A DNA stretch of 64,000 nt from Pseudomonas mosselii (GCF_019823065.1 NZ_CP081966.1:248001-312000); one strand, 5' to 3'; shown: positions 8,115 through 17,248, counted from the first letter of the stretch. The notes: generated from the letters alone by a model not told the origin. Made by a program: numbers and translations.

Positions 8115-9155
8115 ATGAAAACCGCCTTCCGCCATCTGCTCAGCCCGTTGCTCGCCGCCTTGTTGAGCGCCCTGCCCGTGGCAGCCCATGCCGCCCAGCC
8201 GGATGTGATCCGTATCGCCGTGCCCGACCTCAGCGCCGGCAGCAAGCCCAGCGCCGGCGGCGTGGTGGATGTGCTGCGCGACCAGCAACTGCTGGAGAAA
8301 GAGTTCGCCAAGGACGGCATCCGTATCGACTGGCGCTTCTTCAAGGGCGCCGGCCCCGTGGTCAACGAGGCCCTGGCCAACGGCCAGGCGGACTTCGCCT
8401 ACCTGGGCGACCTGGCCGCGATCATCGGCAAGGCCAACGGCCTCGACACCCGCGTGTTGTCGGCCGGGGTGCGTGGGGTGAAGAGCTACCTCGGCGTGGT
8501 GCCGGGCTCGGGCATCCACAGCCTGCAGGACCTCAAGGGCAAGCGCGTGGCGGTGTTCCGCGGCACCGCCAACCAGCTGTCGTTCGCCAGCGCCCTGGCC
8601 AGCCAGGGGCTGTCCGAACGTGAGCTGAAAGTCATCAACCTCGATTTCAACGCGGCCAACGCCGCCCTGGCCGCCAAGCAGATCGACGCCACCTGGGGCC
8701 TGTCCAGCCTGCTGTCGCTGCGCGAGCGAGGGCTGGTCGAGCTCCCGGTCAACTCCCGGGACCTGAAAGGCGCCGGCAGCACCCAGGCGGTGCTGCTGGG
8801 TACCGGCGAGTTCATCCGCCAGCACCCCGACCTGGTACAGCGGGTGGTCAACGCCCAGGAGCAGGCGGTGAAGTGGCTGCGCGACGAACGTAACCGCGAG
8901 GCCTATGTGGACCTGGTGGCGAACACCGCCAACTGGCCAAAGGCGATCCTGCGCGACGACCTGGCCGAGGAGAACCTCGCCGACTACTTCGACCCACGCC
9001 TGGATGCCGGTTTCGTCGGCCTGCTGCAACAGGGCGTGGACCTGGCCGTCAAGGAGCGCCTGATCCGCCGTGGCTTCCAGGTGGCCGACTGGATCGAACC
9101 CCGTTTCATCGATGCCGCCCAGCGGCAGGACCAGGCCGTCCAGGCCGCCCGCTGA
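8115..9155 (+). CDS. atsR: Periplasmic sulfate-ester-binding protein AtsR
   Basis: A 346-residue solute-binding protein of the SsuA/TauA type with a signal peptide ending AAHA-A near residue 26. Family elements follow: [15 protein letters not shown], the [14 protein letters not shown] hinge region, and [16 protein letters not shown]. It precedes atsK by 28 bases and is divergent from atsBC, so it supplies the extracytoplasmic part of that importer. The expected ligand is aliphatic sulfate esters; sulfonates are the main alternative because the families overlap. An AAGGAG site sits upstream of the ATG. Confidence 0.85.
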   Translation: MKTAFRHLLSPLLAALLSALPVAAHAAQPDVIRIAVPDLSAGSKPSAGGVVDVLRDQQLLEKEFAKDGIRIDWRFFKGAGPVVNEALANGQADFAYLGDLAAIIGKANGLDTRVLSAGVRGVKSYLGVVPGSGIHSLQDLKGKRVAVFRGTANQLSFASALASQGLSERELKVINLDFNAANAALAAKQIDATWGLSSLLSLRERGLVELPVNSRDLKGAGSTQAVLLGTGEFIRQHPDLVQRVVNAQEQAVKWLRDERNREAYVDLVANTANWPKAILRDDLAEENLADYFDPRLDAGFVGLLQQGVDLAVKERLIRRGFQVADWIEPRFIDAAQRQDQAVQAAR

Positions 9156-9183
9156 CCCGACAACAACCGTGAGGAGCACGACC

Positions 9184-10089
9184 ATGAGCAACGCCGCACT
9201 GGCCACCGCGCCGCAAACCCTGGAACTCGACATCCACCCCGTTGCCGGGCGCATCGGCGCCGAGATCCGTGGCATCAAGCTGTCCGCCGACCTCGATCCG
9301 GCCACCATCGATGCCATCCAGGCGGCATTGGTGCGCCACAAGGTGATCTTCTTCCGGGCCCAGGAGCAGCTGGACGACGTGGGGCAGGAGGCCTTCGCCC
9401 AGTTGCTCGGCGAGCCGATCGCCCATCCCACGGTGCCGGTGGTCGATGGCACCAGCTACCTGCTGCAGCTCGATGGCGCAGAAGGCCAGCGGGCCAACTC
9501 CTGGCACACCGACGTGACCTTCGTAGACGCCTACCCCAAGGCCTCTATCCTGCGCAGTGTGGTGGCCCCGGCTGCCGGTGGCGACACGGTGTGGGCCAAC
9601 ACCGCCGCAGCCTATCAGGAGCTGCCCGAGCCGCTGCGCGAACTGGCCGACAAGCTGTGGGCGGTGCACAGCAACGAATACGACTATGCCAGCGTGAAGC
9701 CGGATGTCGATCCGGCGAAGCTTGAGCGCTATCGCAAGGTGTTCACCTCGACGGTGTACGAGACCGAGCACCCGGTGGTGCGGGTGCATCCGATCAGTGG
9801 CGAGCGGGCGTTGCAGCTAGGGCACTTCGTCAAGCGCATCAAGGGCTATTCGCTGGCGGACTCGCAGCATCTGTTCGCGCTGCTGCAGGGGCATGTGACA
9901 CGCCTGGAAAACACCGTGCGCTGGCGCTGGCAGGCGGGGGACGTGGCGATCTGGGACAACCGCGCGACGCAGCACTATGCGGTGGATGACTACGGCACCC
10001 AACCGCGCATCGTGCGCCGGGTTACCCTGGCTGGCGAGGTGCCGGTGGGGGTGGATGGGCAATTGAGTCGGACCACGCGCAAGGGCTGA
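9184..10089 (+). CDS. atsK: Alkylsulfatase AtsK, Fe(II)/2-oxoglutarate dioxygenase
   Basis: A 301-residue TauD-superfamily enzyme that oxidatively cleaves alkyl sulfate esters to an aldehyde and sulfate, coupled to 2-oxoglutarate decarboxylation, in the cytoplasm. The facial triad is visible as H108 and D110 (SWHTDVTF) and H264 (TQHYAVDD), with 2-oxoglutarate-binding R275. These positions and the whole N- and C-termini agree with my recollection of the structurally characterised AtsK of P. putida S-313, so the identification is stronger than for a generic TauD homologue. The start MSNAAL follows GAGGAG. It is co-transcribed with atsR and supplies sulfur from esters such as hexyl sulfate. Confidence 0.94.
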   Translation: MSNAALATAPQTLELDIHPVAGRIGAEIRGIKLSADLDPATIDAIQAALVRHKVIFFRAQEQLDDVGQEAFAQLLGEPIAHPTVPVVDGTSYLLQLDGAEGQRANSWHTDVTFVDAYPKASILRSVVAPAAGGDTVWANTAAAYQELPEPLRELADKLWAVHSNEYDYASVKPDVDPAKLERYRKVFTSTVYETEHPVVRVHPISGERALQLGHFVKRIKGYSLADSQHLFALLQGHVTRLENTVRWRWQAGDVAIWDNRATQHYAVDDYGTQPRIVRRVTLAGEVPVGVDGQLSRTTRKG

Positions 10090-10095
10090 GATCGT

Positions 10096-10142
10096 TGGGG
10101 CCGCTTTGCGGCCCTTTCGCGACGCAAGGCCGCTCCCACAGG
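10096..10142. repeat. REP-like palindrome after atsK
   Basis: GGGGCCGC-TTTGCGGCCC hairpin followed by the REP core CGCGACGCAAGGCCGCTCCC. It is the closest relative in the window of the copy embedded in atsB. Confidence 0.75.
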
Positions 10143-10156
10143 AGCGCAGTCCCAAA

Positions 10157-10173
10157 GGGCTGCACAGCAGCCC
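10157..10173. terminator. GC hairpin between convergent atsK and sftR
   Basis: GGGCTGC-ACA-GCAGCCC is a perfect 7-bp stem with a 3-base loop in the gap where atsK (plus) and sftR (minus) converge. There is no T-run, so termination here would be weak or Rho-assisted. Confidence 0.4.
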
Positions 10174-10180
10174 CTTAGGG

Positions 10181-11086
10181 CTACAACTCGCTATCACAGG
10201 CAATCAACTGCCTCACCAACCCCTGCGCCAGCGCCGACAACCCATACCCCACCCGGCTCACCACCCCATAGCGGGTATAGAACGCCTCCTCCTGCTCCGG
10301 CGCCAGATCCACCAGCTTGAGGGCCACCAGGCCGTCATAGGGCCGCAGGTTCGCGCTGCAGGCGATACCGATGGTGTCCGAATGCAGCACGACATTGAGC
10401 AGCGCATAACCATGCTCGCATTCCACGCTGGGCAGAAAGTCCTGCCGCCCGCTCAAGTCACTGAGGATCTTGCGGATGTTCGGCGGGCGAAAGGTGGTGG
10501 CCAGCGGGTAATCGAACAGGTCCCGCGCCCGCACTTCGGCCAGCTCGGTCAATGGATGTTCCCGGCGACAGCAGAAGTGCCAGCGCTGTGGCCTGAGCTT
10601 GTGCACCTGGTAGTCCGGGTCGGCCTCGAACTGGCGGGTGTCGGCGACGAAGAACTCGATCTCCTCGGCGATCAGCCGCCGGTTCAGCGCCTGCCAGTTG
10701 TCCACCTGGAAGCAGGTGCGGGCCGCTGGGTACTCGGCGACGAACCGCGCCACCGCCCTTGGCACCAGCCCGCCGGCGGGGGCCGGCCCCGAGCCGAAGC
10801 GCACCACGCCGGTGGTGGCGCCGTTGAACTGGTTGATCTCGTTGACCAGGTTGTGCGCCCCGTGCACCAGCCGCCGTGAATGCTCCAGCACCAGCAGGCC
10901 CTGGCGGGTCGGCGCCAGTTCCTTGCTGGCGCGATCGACCAGGCGGCAGCCGACGTTGTGTTCCAGCGTCTGGATGCTGCGGCTGAAGGCCGATTGCGAG
11001 AGGTTCACCGCCGCCGCCGCGGCGACAAAGCTGCGGTGCTCGACAAGGGCGATGAAGTGGCGGAGCTGGCGCAGGTCGATATGCAT
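10181..11086 (-). CDS. sftR: LysR-type regulator SftR of sulfate-ester metabolism
   Basis: A 301-residue LysR-family regulator. The winged HTH covers about residues 5-65 (LRQLRHFIALVEHRSFVAAA, then NLSQSAFSRSIQTLE as recognition region), and the inducer-binding domain fills the rest. It lies between atsK and a divergent TonB-dependent receptor, the arrangement described for sftR in P. putida S-313, where SftR controls atsRBC-atsK and the receptor sftP. The symbol is assigned by this context. It probably responds to sulfate-ester or sulfur status, with CysB acting above it. Confidence 0.82.
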   Translation of the reverse strand: MHIDLRQLRHFIALVEHRSFVAAAAAVNLSQSAFSRSIQTLEHNVGCRLVDRASKELAPTRQGLLVLEHSRRLVHGAHNLVNEINQFNGATTGVVRFGSGPAPAGGLVPRAVARFVAEYPAARTCFQVDNWQALNRRLIAEEIEFFVADTRQFEADPDYQVHKLRPQRWHFCCRREHPLTELAEVRARDLFDYPLATTFRPPNIRKILSDLSGRQDFLPSVECEHGYALLNVVLHSDTIGIACSANLRPYDGLVALKLVDLAPEQEEAFYTRYGVVSRVGYGLSALAQGLVRQLIACDSEL

Positions 11087-11278
11087 TTTCTACATGGAAA
11101 CTTTCGGTGGAATGCAATTGCTGGGAAGGGTTGGGAACCTTATAAAGGGAGTCACTTATTCCACAAAATATGAAATACAAATATTTATATCTCTTAAAAG
11201 AATAAAGCCCGTCTGATCGCGATTCGGTTCCGCCAACGGAAATGCTCGCCAGGGCCTGTGCCTCCAAGGAGCATCTGC
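11087..11278. promoter_or_regulatory. sftR-sftP divergent promoter region
   Basis: A 192-bp AT-rich stretch between divergent genes, with CTTATTCCACAAA near 11155-11167 and a long A/T tract to 11205. This is the expected place for LysR-type (T-N11-A) and CysB operators. No single site can be fixed from the sequence alone. Confidence 0.5.
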
Positions 11279-13615
11279 ATGTCCCGACTTTCCCGTTGGC
11301 CGGCGCGCGCGTCGGTATTCGCCCTGCAACCCTTGGCCGCTGGCGTGCTGCTGGCCGCCGCCGGCAACAGCTTCGCCGAAGAGCCGCGCTCGGCTGCGCC
11401 AGCTGTCGAGCAGGAGGCCAAGCTCGGCACCGTCACTGTCAATGCCCGGCGCCGTGAGGAGACCGCCCAGAGCGTGCCCACGCCGATCAGCGTGCTGGGC
11501 AGCGAAACCCTGGAGACCCAGCGCATCTATCGCGTGCAGGATCTGCAACAGCTGGTGCCGAGCACCAACGTCGCCTATGTGCACGCCCGCCAGTCGAGCA
11601 TTTCCATTCGCGGCCTGGGCAACAACCCGGCCAGTGATGGCCTGGAAGGCAGCGTCGGCGTGTATCTGGACAACGTCTACCTGGGGCGCCCGGGCATGGC
11701 GGTGTTCGACCTGCTCGATGTCGAGCAGCTGGAGGTGCTGCGCGGGCCGCAAGGCACGCTGTTCGGCAAGAACACCACTGCCGGGGTGCTCAACATCACC
11801 ACCCGCAAGCCGACCTTCCACCAGGAAGGCAGCGTGCAGTCGTCGTTGGGCGAGGATGGCTACTGGCAGACCCAGGGCAGCTTCTCCGGCCCCCTGACCG
11901 ACACCCTCGCCGGGCGCATCAGCGCCTACCACACCGAGGACGACGGCTATGTGAAGAACATCTACAACGGCCACGACCTCAATGGCGGCAAGCGCCAGGG
12001 CTTTCGTACCCAGTTGCTGTTCAAGCCCAGCGAAACCTTCAACCTGCGCTGGATCGGCGAGTACAACGAAGAAGACTCCGACAACGGCATCCTCAGCCTC
12101 TACAGCACCGGCCCGACCATCAATGGCGTGAACCGCTACGAAAGCCTGGCCGCCCAGGCCGGCGCCACCCTGGTGTCGGGCAAGGACCGCAAGGTCAACT
12201 TCGATGCCGACCAGATGGTCAAGGTGTTCCAGGGCGGCACTTCGGTAGAGGCCAACTGGACCCTGCCCAACGACTTCACCCTCACCTCGATCAGCGCCTA
12301 CCGTTGGTGGGACTTCACCCCGCGCAACGACGACGGCCTCAACGTGCCGGTGTTCTACAGTGCCGGGGTTTCGGTGCGGGACAAGCAGTACTCGCAGGAG
12401 CTTCGGCTGGCCTCACCCACCGGCGGCTTCTTCGACTACGTACTGGGCGCGTACTACTTCAAGCAGGACCTGGACAATAAATCATTCACTTACTACGGGC
12501 CGCAGGCTGATATCTGGAACCTGACCCCGGCCGGCGCCCTGGCCAACGTGAACACCATCGGCAATGGCCACATCGACACCGACAGCTACGCCCTGTTCGC
12601 CCAGGGCACCTGGCACCTGACCGAGCGCCTGGACTTCACCGCCGGGGTACGCGGCACCTACGAGGAGAAAAGCGCCTGGGTGACCCGCGATGCGCCGTCC
12701 GGCGGCGCGGCCGTCACCGGTGCGGCCGCGGCCGCCCGCCAGGGCCGGGTGGGCGCGTACGACTCAGGTGACCTTAACCAATACAGCTTCGCCCCCTCCG
12801 GGCTGCTCAGCCTGAGCTACCGATTCACCGATGACCTGTTGGGTTATGCCAGCCTGTCCCACGGCGAGAAGTCCGGGGGTGTCAACCTGACTGTCGGTGC
12901 CGCCCCACGCTTGGGCACCGATTCGCTGTTGGTGGGTACCGAGCGGGCCAACAACGCCGAACTCGGGCTCAAGAGCACCCTGTTCGACAACCGCCTGCAG
13001 CTGAACACCAACCTGTTCTGGACTGAAGTGCACGGCTACCAGGCCAACGTCTACGACGAAGCCAACCGTGTGCAGTACCTGGCCAACGCCGGCAGCGTGC
13101 GTTCTCGCGGCCTGGAGTTCGAAGCCACGGCCCTGCCGATCCGAGGTCTGACGCTGAACTTCAACGGCTCATGGAACGACGTGCGCTACACCGACTACAA
13201 GGACGCGCCGTGCCCGCCCGAGGTAAGCCTGGCCAACCCCGCCGCCACCTGCGACCTGTCCGGCCACCAGGTGGTCGGCGCCTCCAAGTACATCGCCAAC
13301 CTCAACGGCCAGTACAAGTGGCAGCTCAGCGAACGCATCGAGCCCTACGTCACCGCCAGCTACGCGTTCCGCTCCAAGGCCGTCGGCACCATCGACGATT
13401 CCGACTACGGCCAGATCCCCAGCTACGCCATCGTCAACCTGTCCACCGGCGTGCGCCTGGACCAGGGCGACGGCGTGCTCGACCTGTCGCTGTGGGTGAA
13501 GAACGCCGGCGACAAGACCTACTTCACCAGCCTGTGGAACTCCGCCAACGGCGGCTATGCCGGCGTGCTGGGCACCCCGCGCACCGTGGGCGCCACCGCC
13601 CGTTACGACTTCTGA
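11279..13615 (+). CDS. sftP: TonB-dependent outer-membrane receptor SftP
   Basis: A 778-residue receptor with a signal peptide (cleavage near NSFA-E, residue 34), a TonB-box-like LGTVTVNARRREE, a plug domain (ISVLGSETLE, then SISIRGLG and VEVLRGPQGTLFGKNTTAG-type motifs) and a beta-barrel ending in the C-terminal aromatic ...ATARYDF. AAGGA lies 8 bases before ATG 11279. Next to sftR and upstream of a sulfotransferase, it most likely imports large or aromatic sulfate esters rather than ferri-siderophores; there is no sigma/anti-sigma pair. It sits 17 bases from the next gene, so the two form an operon. Confidence 0.88.
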   Translation: MSRLSRWPARASVFALQPLAAGVLLAAAGNSFAEEPRSAAPAVEQEAKLGTVTVNARRREETAQSVPTPISVLGSETLETQRIYRVQDLQQLVPSTNVAYVHARQSSISIRGLGNNPASDGLEGSVGVYLDNVYLGRPGMAVFDLLDVEQLEVLRGPQGTLFGKNTTAGVLNITTRKPTFHQEGSVQSSLGEDGYWQTQGSFSGPLTDTLAGRISAYHTEDDGYVKNIYNGHDLNGGKRQGFRTQLLFKPSETFNLRWIGEYNEEDSDNGILSLYSTGPTINGVNRYESLAAQAGATLVSGKDRKVNFDADQMVKVFQGGTSVEANWTLPNDFTLTSISAYRWWDFTPRNDDGLNVPVFYSAGVSVRDKQYSQELRLASPTGGFFDYVLGAYYFKQDLDNKSFTYYGPQADIWNLTPAGALANVNTIGNGHIDTDSYALFAQGTWHLTERLDFTAGVRGTYEEKSAWVTRDAPSGGAAVTGAAAAARQGRVGAYDSGDLNQYSFAPSGLLSLSYRFTDDLLGYASLSHGEKSGGVNLTVGAAPRLGTDSLLVGTERANNAELGLKSTLFDNRLQLNTNLFWTEVHGYQANVYDEANRVQYLANAGSVRSRGLEFEATALPIRGLTLNFNGSWNDVRYTDYKDAPCPPEVSLANPAATCDLSGHQVVGASKYIANLNGQYKWQLSERIEPYVTASYAFRSKAVGTIDDSDYGQIPSYAIVNLSTGVRLDQGDGVLDLSLWVKNAGDKTYFTSLWNSANGGYAGVLGTPRTVGATARYDF

Positions 13616-13632
13616 GCACAAGGAGCTTTGCC

Positions 13633-15306
13633 ATGAATGCCAAGACCCAACCGCATGACCTGCCCGAAGGCGCCTGCCTCACCGCCAAGGTGCCCGACCG
13701 CGACCAAGCCCTGCTCGGCGACGTGGTGGTCAACCCGTACCGGCTGGCGCCGCTGACCGCGATCATCCGTGATGGCGGGCGTACCTTGAGTGCCGCCCAT
13801 GTGCGGGTGCTGGGCCGCGGCGAGCGCGGTGTCGATATCGTCTACGACGTGTCCGACCGCTCGCTGTGGACCTACGGCGGCATCCCGGTGTTCGGCCTGT
13901 ACCCCGACCACGTCAACCAGGTCGAGGTGAGTTACAAGCTTGATGGCGAACGCATCCGCGAACGTTACGAAATCTACGCCCCGGCGGTGCGCCTGCCGGT
14001 GGTGGCCAAGCAGACTGCCGCGCTGCCCGAGGTAGAGCCGGTCAAGGTCGCCCCCGGTTTCGAAAAGCGCCTGTACCTGTTCAATCACCTGCTGGCCGAG
14101 ATCCCGGGTGGGCGCGCCTTCAAGTGGAACGGCCTGGGCGGCGCCGCCGAGTGGGACTCGGTGGGCAACAACTGGATCGCCGACAGCAACGGTGACGTGC
14201 GCTGGTACCTGGATATCGAGCAGATCCATGATTCCAACCATCGCGACGGCCTGGGCGGCACCATGGGCTTCCACCAGACCCGCGACGGCAAGCTGATCTG
14301 GGGCCAGGGCCAGACCTACTCCAAGTACGACCTGCTGGGGCGCAAGGTGTGGCAGCGCAACCTGCCGGACAAGTTCGCCGACTTCTCCCACGAGATCCGC
14401 GAGACGGTGAACGGCAGCTACCTGCTGCGGGTCGGCACCAGCGACTACCGTCGCCCGGACGGCAAGCGCGTGCGCTCGATCCGCGACCATATCATCGAGG
14501 TCAACGAGGCTGGCGACGTGCTGGATTTCTGGGACCTGAACCAGATCCTCGATCCGTACCGCGGCGAGCTGCTGGAAACCCTAGGCAAGGCCGCGATCCA
14601 GCTGCCGGACGGTGTAAAGAAACAGGATGAGCGGCTGGCCAACGAATTGGCTGAAGGCGACCTGCCGTTCGGCGACGTTCCCGGTGTCGGTACCGGGCGC
14701 AACTGGGCCCATGTCAATGCCATCGACTACGACGCCGATGACGACAGCATCATCGTTTCAGCACGGCACCAGGGCGTGGTGAAGATCGGCCGCGACAAGC
14801 AGGTGAAGTGGATCCTCGCCGCGCCGCAAGGTTGGCCGGCACGTTTGCAGGACAAAGTGCTCAAACCGGTGGGCGAGGGCTTCGAGTGGTCCTGGACCCA
14901 GCACACCGCCTGGCTGACCGGGCACGGCACGCTGACTGTGTTCGACAACGGCTGGGGCCGCGACTTCGGCCCGACTAGGCTGACTGGCAACTACAGCCGG
15001 GCGGTGGAGTACCGCATCGACGAGGCCAAGGGCACGGTCGAGCAGGTATGGCAGTACGGCAAGGAGCGCGGTGACGAGTGGTACAGCCCGATCACCTCGG
15101 TGGTGGCGTACCAGGCGCAGACCGATACCCAGTTCATCTACTCGGCTTCGGTGAGTTTCCTGACACCGGAGAAGCTGACGACCAGCGTGCTCAATGAAGT
15201 GCGTCGCGGCACCCAGGAGGTGGTGGTGGAGCTGAAAGTGCACAGTCGCCAGCCGGGCAGCGTGGGCTACCGGGCGCTGGTGATCGATCTCGACAAGGCG
15301 TTCTGA
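13633..15306 (+). CDS. Arylsulfate sulfotransferase (ASST family)
   Basis: A 557-residue PAPS-independent arylsulfotransferase, which moves sulfate from an aryl sulfate to a phenolic acceptor through a sulfo-histidine intermediate. Candidate active-site residues line up with characterised ASST: H253 (DFSHEI), H360 (WAHVNAIDYD), R378 (IIVSARHQ) and H424 (WTQHTAW). The H360-R378 spacing of 18 equals that of H356-R374 in the E. coli enzyme. No signal peptide is visible (MNAKTQPHDL), unlike the periplasmic enterobacterial enzymes, so action in the cytoplasm on esters imported by SftP and an ABC importer is likely. This corresponds to astA described in P. putida S-313. Strong AGGAG site. Confidence 0.85.
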   Translation: MNAKTQPHDLPEGACLTAKVPDRDQALLGDVVVNPYRLAPLTAIIRDGGRTLSAAHVRVLGRGERGVDIVYDVSDRSLWTYGGIPVFGLYPDHVNQVEVSYKLDGERIRERYEIYAPAVRLPVVAKQTAALPEVEPVKVAPGFEKRLYLFNHLLAEIPGGRAFKWNGLGGAAEWDSVGNNWIADSNGDVRWYLDIEQIHDSNHRDGLGGTMGFHQTRDGKLIWGQGQTYSKYDLLGRKVWQRNLPDKFADFSHEIRETVNGSYLLRVGTSDYRRPDGKRVRSIRDHIIEVNEAGDVLDFWDLNQILDPYRGELLETLGKAAIQLPDGVKKQDERLANELAEGDLPFGDVPGVGTGRNWAHVNAIDYDADDDSIIVSARHQGVVKIGRDKQVKWILAAPQGWPARLQDKVLKPVGEGFEWSWTQHTAWLTGHGTLTVFDNGWGRDFGPTRLTGNYSRAVEYRIDEAKGTVEQVWQYGKERGDEWYSPITSVVAYQAQTDTQFIYSASVSFLTPEKLTTSVLNEVRRGTQEVVVELKVHSRQPGSVGYRALVIDLDKAF

Positions 15307-15337
15307 CCCTTCCTTCTGACCGATGGTCTAACCTCTT

Positions 15338-15419
15338 ACGGCCCAATCGCGGGGCAAGCCCGCTCCCACAGGAACCCTGCGCTCCTTGTGGGAGCGGGCT
15401 TGCCCCGCGATTGGGCCGT
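15338..15419. repeat. REP doublet, perfect 33-bp inverted repeat
   Basis: The arms 15338-15370 and 15387-15419 are exact reverse complements over 33 bases around a 16-base centre; each contains the CGGGGCAAGCCCGCTCCCAC core. It can form a very stable cruciform or hairpin and probably ends the sftP-sulfotransferase transcript. Confidence 0.92.
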
Positions 15420-15499
15420 TTGCCAGGGGGGTGTTCAACCATTCGTTCTTTTTTTCGAACAGCCTATTGTCCAACACCCCAACCCCCGCTTAGCATTCC

Positions 15500-15515
15500 G
15501 TTTGAGATTTCAAAC
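15500..15515. promoter_or_regulatory. Palindrome GTTTGAGATTTCAAAC, candidate gabD operator
   Basis: Perfect 6-bp arms with a 4-base spacer, 108 bp upstream of the gabD start. The size and symmetry suit a dimeric HTH regulator. No regulator gene lies beside gabD, so its identity is unknown. Confidence 0.35.
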
Positions 15516-15622
15516 GCTCGGCACCCAGGCGTCGAACACCCTGGTGCACGAATTTGTGACGGCCGCCCCCTTCTCGGGGCGCCTTTTCAACAATCAATAA
15601 TTCGCAGTAAAGGGAAGCCGAC

Positions 15623-17065
15623 ATGCAGCTCAAAGACGCTCAGTTGTTCCGCCAGCAAGCCTTCATCAACGGTGAATGGCTGGATGCGGATAGCGGTCAG
15701 ACCATCAAGGTGACCAACCCGGCCACCGGTGAGGTGATCGGTACCGTGCCGAAGATGGGCGCCGCCGAGACCCGCCGCGCCATCGAGGCCGCCGACAAGG
15801 CCCTGCCGGCCTGGCGCGCACTGACTGCCAAAGAGCGTGCCGGCAAGCTGCGTCGCTGGTTCGAGCTGATGATCGAGCACCAGGACGACCTGGCCCGTCT
15901 GATGACCACCGAGCAGGGCAAGCCACTGGCCGAGGCCAAGGGCGAGATCGCCTATGCCGCCTCGTTCATCGAGTGGTTCGCCGAGGAAGCCAAGCGCGTG
16001 TACGGCGACGTCATCCCAGGCCACCAGCCGGACAAACGCTTGATCGTCATCAAGCAGCCGATCGGTGTCACCGCCGCCATCACCCCGTGGAACTTCCCGG
16101 CCGCGATGATCACCCGTAAAGCCGGCCCGGCCCTGGCCGCCGGTTGCACCATGGTGCTCAAGCCCGCTTCGCAGACCCCGTACTCCGCCCTGGCCCTGGT
16201 CGAGCTGGCCACCCGTGCCGGCATCCCGGCTGGCGTGCTGAGCGTGATCACCGGCAGCGCCGGCGAGGTTGGCTCCGAGCTGACCGGCAACTCGCTGGTG
16301 CGCAAGCTGTCCTTCACCGGCTCGACCGAGATCGGCCGCCAGCTGATGGAAGAATGCGCCAAGGACATCAAGAAGGTTTCCCTGGAACTGGGCGGCAACG
16401 CGCCTTTCATCGTGTTCGACGACGCCGACCTGGACAAGGCGGTCGAGGGCGCGATCATCTCCAAGTACCGTAACAACGGCCAGACCTGCGTCTGCGCCAA
16501 CCGCATCTACGTGCAGGACGGCGTCTACGACGCGTTTGCCGAGAAGCTGAAGGCCGCGGTGGCCAAGCTGAAGATCGGCAACGGCCTGGAAGAAGGCACC
16601 ACCACTGGCCCGCTGATCGACGGCAAGGCTGTCGCCAAGGTCCAGGAGCACATCGAGGACGCCGTCGCCAAGGGCGCCAAGGTACTGTCCGGCGGCAAGA
16701 TCATCGAAGGCAACTTCTTCGAGCCGACCATCCTGGTCGACGTACCGAAGACCGCTGCCGTCGCCAAGGAAGAGACATTCGGCCCGCTGGCGCCGCTGTT
16801 CCGCTTCAAGGACGAGGCCGAAGTCATCGCCATGTCCAACGACACCGAGTTCGGCCTGGCCTCGTACTTCTACGCCCGCGACATGAGCCGCGTGTTCCGC
16901 GTCGCCGAGGCCCTGGAATACGGCATGGTGGGTATCAACACCGGCCTGATCTCCAACGAAGTGGCGCCGTTCGGCGGCATCAAGGCTTCGGGCCTGGGCC
17001 GTGAAGGTTCCAAGTACGGTATCGAGGACTACCTCGAGATCAAATACCTGTGCATCAGCGTCTGA
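15623..17065 (+). CDS. gabD: Succinate-semialdehyde dehydrogenase GabD
   Basis: A 480-residue aldehyde dehydrogenase oxidising succinate semialdehyde to succinate, the last step of 4-aminobutyrate degradation. Family motifs: PWNFPAAMITRKAGPALAAG (cofactor-binding loop), FTGSTEIGRQL, catalytic Glu in LELGGNAP and catalytic Cys (about residue 289) in NGQTCVCANR. Length and sequence match NADP-preferring GabD. It is followed by gabT after 183 bp and probably also serves arginine, putrescine and lysine catabolism, fitting the spu genes at the far end of the window. Confidence 0.96.
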   Translation: MQLKDAQLFRQQAFINGEWLDADSGQTIKVTNPATGEVIGTVPKMGAAETRRAIEAADKALPAWRALTAKERAGKLRRWFELMIEHQDDLARLMTTEQGKPLAEAKGEIAYAASFIEWFAEEAKRVYGDVIPGHQPDKRLIVIKQPIGVTAAITPWNFPAAMITRKAGPALAAGCTMVLKPASQTPYSALALVELATRAGIPAGVLSVITGSAGEVGSELTGNSLVRKLSFTGSTEIGRQLMEECAKDIKKVSLELGGNAPFIVFDDADLDKAVEGAIISKYRNNGQTCVCANRIYVQDGVYDAFAEKLKAAVAKLKIGNGLEEGTTTGPLIDGKAVAKVQEHIEDAVAKGAKVLSGGKIIEGNFFEPTILVDVPKTAAVAKEETFGPLAPLFRFKDEAEVIAMSNDTEFGLASYFYARDMSRVFRVAEALEYGMVGINTGLISNEVAPFGGIKASGLGREGSKYGIEDYLEIKYLCISV

Positions 17066-17090
17066 TCGCCAGGTAAACGCTTTTACCTCT

Positions 17091-17130
17091 GCCAGCGGGG
17101 CGCGAGAGCGACGTCTCGCTGGCCTTTTTG
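17091..17130 (+). terminator. Bulged hairpin with T-run between gabD and gabT
   Basis: GCCAGCG...GCGAGA pairs with TCTCGCTGGC (with a GC-rich bulge) and is followed by CTTTTTG. It looks like a partial terminator that would lower gabT transcription relative to gabD, or give gabT its own promoter in the remaining 110 bp. Confidence 0.5.
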
Positions 17131-17248
17131 ACATAGCGGTACCTGGTGGCCAGGACATGTGTGGCAGTCGATCAACGAATACTGTGCACGCCTGCATCCA
17201 GCCACCCCCGAATAAAAGCGCCGCAGAACCGGCGCAATTGAGGGCACT

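Larger units (their letters stand above)
15307..15622. promoter_or_regulatory. Intergenic region upstream of gabD
   Basis: A 316-bp gap. It holds a REP doublet (15338-15419), TTCG-n10-CGAA around 15443-15460, and the palindrome GTTTGA-GATT-TCAAAC at 15500-15515. It ends with AAGGGAAG as the ribosome binding site of gabD. The gabD promoter must lie between the REP and 15600. Confidence 0.5.

Noticed and set aside
13171..13632. Extension of the arylsulfotransferase frame back into sftP, which might have hidden a signal peptide
   Set aside because: The extension overlaps the receptor gene in another frame, is Arg/Pro-rich and lacks a hydrophobic segment; ATG 13633 follows AGGAG.
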